Of a DNA stretch of 19,517 nucleotides, positions 17,588-19,517 are shown piece by piece. Position 1 is the first letter of the stretch. Every line of letters starts with the position of its first letter. The notes under the pieces were generated by a model. It did no database searches. It had not been told where the DNA came from and was given only the letters and a program-made list of their open reading frames with translations. This DNA is from Pseudomonadota bacterium (GTDB taxonomy: Bacteria; Pseudomonadota; Gammaproteobacteria; Burkholderiales; Burkholderiaceae_B). The stretch lies in assembly GCA_023427085.1 (NCBI GenBank), contig JAEZBO010000016.1, positions 1-19,517 of the forward strand, written 5' to 3'. The translations under genes were made by a program, and so were the position numbers.

Positions 17588-19117
17588 ATGGAATTTAGCA
17601 CACACACCAGCGCCTCCCTGCATCAGACCAAGACTTCGGCCTTGGCGGTAGGCGTATTCGTCGACGGCGTTCTGAGCCCGGCGGCCGAGATCATCGATCG
17701 TGCCAGCGAAGGCCTGCTGCGCAAGGTCGTCAAGTCCGAGTTCCAGGGCAAGGCGGGCAGCACGCTGGTGTTGCGTGCGGTGCCAGGCGTCGGCGCCCAG
17801 CGCGTGGTGCTGGTGGGCCTGGGCAAGCAGGACGACTATACCCCCAGCGTGCATGCGGCGGCCGAGCGCGCCTTCGCCAACGCCTGCGTGCAGGCACAGG
17901 CCACCGACGCCATCTCGACGCTGGCCGCCCAGCCCAGCGGCGACTCGACGCTGCGCAGCCGCGCGCGCGCCGCCGCGATCGCGGCCGGCCAGGCCACCTA
18001 TCACTACGACCTGACCTTCGGCAAGGGCACCGAGCGCGACAACCGCCCGCGCCTGAAGAAGTTCTCGGTCTGGATCGAACGCGGCGATGCCGCGCAGGCG
18101 CAGGCCGGCGTGCGTGAAGGCGGCGGCATCAGCAACGGCATGAACCTGACGCGCGAGCTCGGCAATCTGCCCGGCAACGTCTGCACGCCGACCTACCTGG
18201 GCGAGACCGCGCGCAAGCTGGCGGCCGAATTCAAGAGCACGCTCAAGGCCGAGGTGCTCGAGCAGAAGCAGATCGAAGCGCTGAAGATGGGCTCGTTCCT
18301 GTCGGTCTCGCGCGGTTCGTACGAACCGCCGCGGTTCATCGTGCTCAAGTACACCGCGCCGCGCAGCGCCGCGCGCGGCAAGACCGCCAAGCCGGCCAAG
18401 GCGCCGATCGTGCTGGTCGGCAAGGGCATCACCTTCGACACCGGCGGCATCTCGATCAAGCCGGCCGCGACGATGGACGAGATGAAGTACGACATGTGCG
18501 GCGCGGCCAGCGTGCTGGGCACGCTGCGCGCGGTCGCCGAGCTCGAACTGGCCCACGACGTGATCGGCGTGATTCCGGCCTGCGAGAACATGCCCAGCGG
18601 CCGCGCCAACAAACCCGGTGACGTGGTCACCAGCATGTCCGGCCAGACCATCGAGATCCTCAACACCGATGCCGAAGGCCGGCTGGTGCTGTGCGACGCG
18701 CTGACCTACGCCGAGCGCTTCAAGCCCTCGGCGGTGATCGACATCGCCACGCTGACCGGCGCCTGCGTGGTCGCGCTCGGCCACGTCAACACCGGCCTGT
18801 TCTCGAAGGACGACGCGCTGGCCGACGCGCTGCTGCAGGCGGGCCGCGCCTCGCAGGATCCGGCCTGGCGCATGCCGATGGACGACGCCTATCAAGAGCA
18901 GCTCAAGTCGAACTTCGCCGACATGGCCAACATCGGCGGCCCGCCCGCCGGCTCGGTGACCGCGGCGTGCTTCCTGTCGCGCTTCACCAAGGCCTACCCG
19001 TGGGCCCACCTGGACATCGCCGGCACCGCATGGCGTGGCGGCAAGGACAAGGGCGCCACCGGCCGCCCGGTGCCGCTGCTGGTGCAGTACCTGCTCGGAC
19101 AGGCAGGCCAGGCCTGA
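17588..19117 (+). CDS. pepA: Leucyl aminopeptidase (cytosol aminopeptidase, M17)
   Basis: A 509-residue metallo-exopeptidase that removes N-terminal residues from peptides; in E. coli PepA also serves as a DNA-binding factor. All metal and catalytic residues of the E. coli enzyme are found with a constant offset of +9: K279, D284 (GKGITFDTGG), K291, D302, D361, E363 and R365 (NTDAEGRL signature). The C-terminal catalytic half is therefore intact; the N-terminal domain is typical. ATG 17588 has GGGGA just upstream, whereas the in-frame TTG at 17555 has no support. A short Lys/Ala/Arg-rich insert (~262-272) precedes the catalytic part. holC starts two bases after the stop, so the pair is translationally coupled. 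Divergent from lptF. Confidence 0.97.
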   Translation: MEFSTHTSASLHQTKTSALAVGVFVDGVLSPAAEIIDRASEGLLRKVVKSEFQGKAGSTLVLRAVPGVGAQRVVLVGLGKQDDYTPSVHAAAERAFANACVQAQATDAISTLAAQPSGDSTLRSRARAAAIAAGQATYHYDLTFGKGTERDNRPRLKKFSVWIERGDAAQAQAGVREGGGISNGMNLTRELGNLPGNVCTPTYLGETARKLAAEFKSTLKAEVLEQKQIEALKMGSFLSVSRGSYEPPRFIVLKYTAPRSAARGKTAKPAKAPIVLVGKGITFDTGGISIKPAATMDEMKYDMCGAASVLGTLRAVAELELAHDVIGVIPACENMPSGRANKPGDVVTSMSGQTIEILNTDAEGRLVLCDALTYAERFKPSAVIDIATLTGACVVALGHVNTGLFSKDDALADALLQAGRASQDPAWRMPMDDAYQEQLKSNFADMANIGGPPAGSVTAACFLSRFTKAYPWAHLDIAGTAWRGGKDKGATGRPVPLLVQYLLGQAGQA

Positions 19118-19119
19118 GC

Positions 19120-19517
19120 ATGACGCAAGGCGGCAAGCTGCGCATCGACTTCGCGTTCGGCGCGCCCGAACGCGTGCTGATGGCGTGCCAGACGGCGGGC
19201 AAGCGCTATCACGCCGGCCAGCGCCTGGTGGTCTATTGCAGCGACAAGGCCCGGCTGGCCGCCTTCGATCGCATGCTGTGGACCCTCCAGGACAGCACCT
19301 TCGTGCCGCACGTGATGGCCGACGACCCGCTGGCGCCCGCCACCGCGATCGTGCTGACTGCGGCGCCGCCCGCCGCGCCGACCGGCGAGGCGGCCGAGCA
19401 GACCTGGCTGCTCAATCTCGATGACGACTGCCCGCCCGGTTACGAACAATACGCCCGCGTCATGGAGATCGTCACCGACGATCCGGCCGACAAGCAGGCC
19501 GCGCGCCAGCGCTGGCG
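19120..19517 (+). CDS. holC: DNA polymerase III subunit chi, partial (open at right edge)
   Basis: The 132 codons to the window end encode MTQGGKLRIDFAFGAPER and onward. The chi-type pattern is visible: a short N-terminal strand, ACQTAGKRYHAGQRLVVYC, the LDRMLWTLQ-like AFDRMLWTLQDSTFVPHV, then NLDDDCPPGYEQYARVMEIV. Chi is part of the clamp-loader complex and links it to single-strand-binding protein. Chi is about 147 residues in E. coli, so only a short C-terminal piece is missing. It directly follows pepA (2-base gap), as in many proteobacteria where valS or similar follows. Confidence 0.92.
   Translation, partial: MTQGGKLRIDFAFGAPERVLMACQTAGKRYHAGQRLVVYCSDKARLAAFDRMLWTLQDSTFVPHVMADDPLAPATAIVLTAAPPAAPTGEAAEQTWLLNLDDDCPPGYEQYARVMEIVTDDPADKQAARQRW

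Overview
The window is GC-rich and almost fully coding. From about position 2100 to the right end, the gene set, CTG-biased leucine usage and protein sequences suggest a Bordetella/Achromobacter-like member of the Alcaligenaceae (Burkholderiales). This placement is inferred from recalled family features, not from a search. The left ~2 kb looks different. It holds a Hanks-type Ser/Thr kinase (minus strand, open at the left edge) and the C-terminal half of an acetyl-CoA synthetase, with CTC-biased leucine usage more typical of Myxococcota-like bacteria. The change of style falls inside the acs reading frame, between about 2024 and 2100, without breaking the frame. The likeliest reading is an assembly or library chimera joined in a conserved part of acs; a natural recombination is the alternative.

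Layout. Minus strand, 6782 to 1: prpE (propionyl-CoA synthetase) overlaps a GlcG/HbpS-like gene by 4 bases. A UMF1-type MFS transporter follows 16 bases later, then acs, then the kinase fragment. prpE, the GlcG-like gene and the transporter look like one carboxylate-activation operon, with acs possibly read through or separately started. Plus strand, 6908 to 10754: a subtilisin-type autotransporter ending in a strong hairpin, then an NlpC/P60 lipoprotein with its own sigma70-like promoter and a palindrome just upstream. Minus strand, 11232 to 10918: a small DUF2325 protein with a Fur-box-like site over its -10. Minus strand, 12394 to 11447: a CysB-type LysR regulator ending in a textbook Rho-independent terminator.

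Minus strand, 15350 to 12552: a periplasmic branched-chain-amino-acid-type binding protein followed by mmsA, divergent from a LysR regulator (15504 to 16454). A 7-7-7 palindrome lies between the regulator and the binding protein. The LysR gene overlaps tail-to-tail with lptF (minus), which is divergent from pepA. pepA is followed after 2 bases by holC, which runs off the right end.

Themes: short-chain acyl-CoA formation (acs, prpE, mmsA), envelope functions (autotransporter, NlpC/P60, LptF) and housekeeping (pepA, holC, cysB). No tRNA, rRNA, insertion sequence or CRISPR array was seen. No gene-free stretch exceeds 300 bases.
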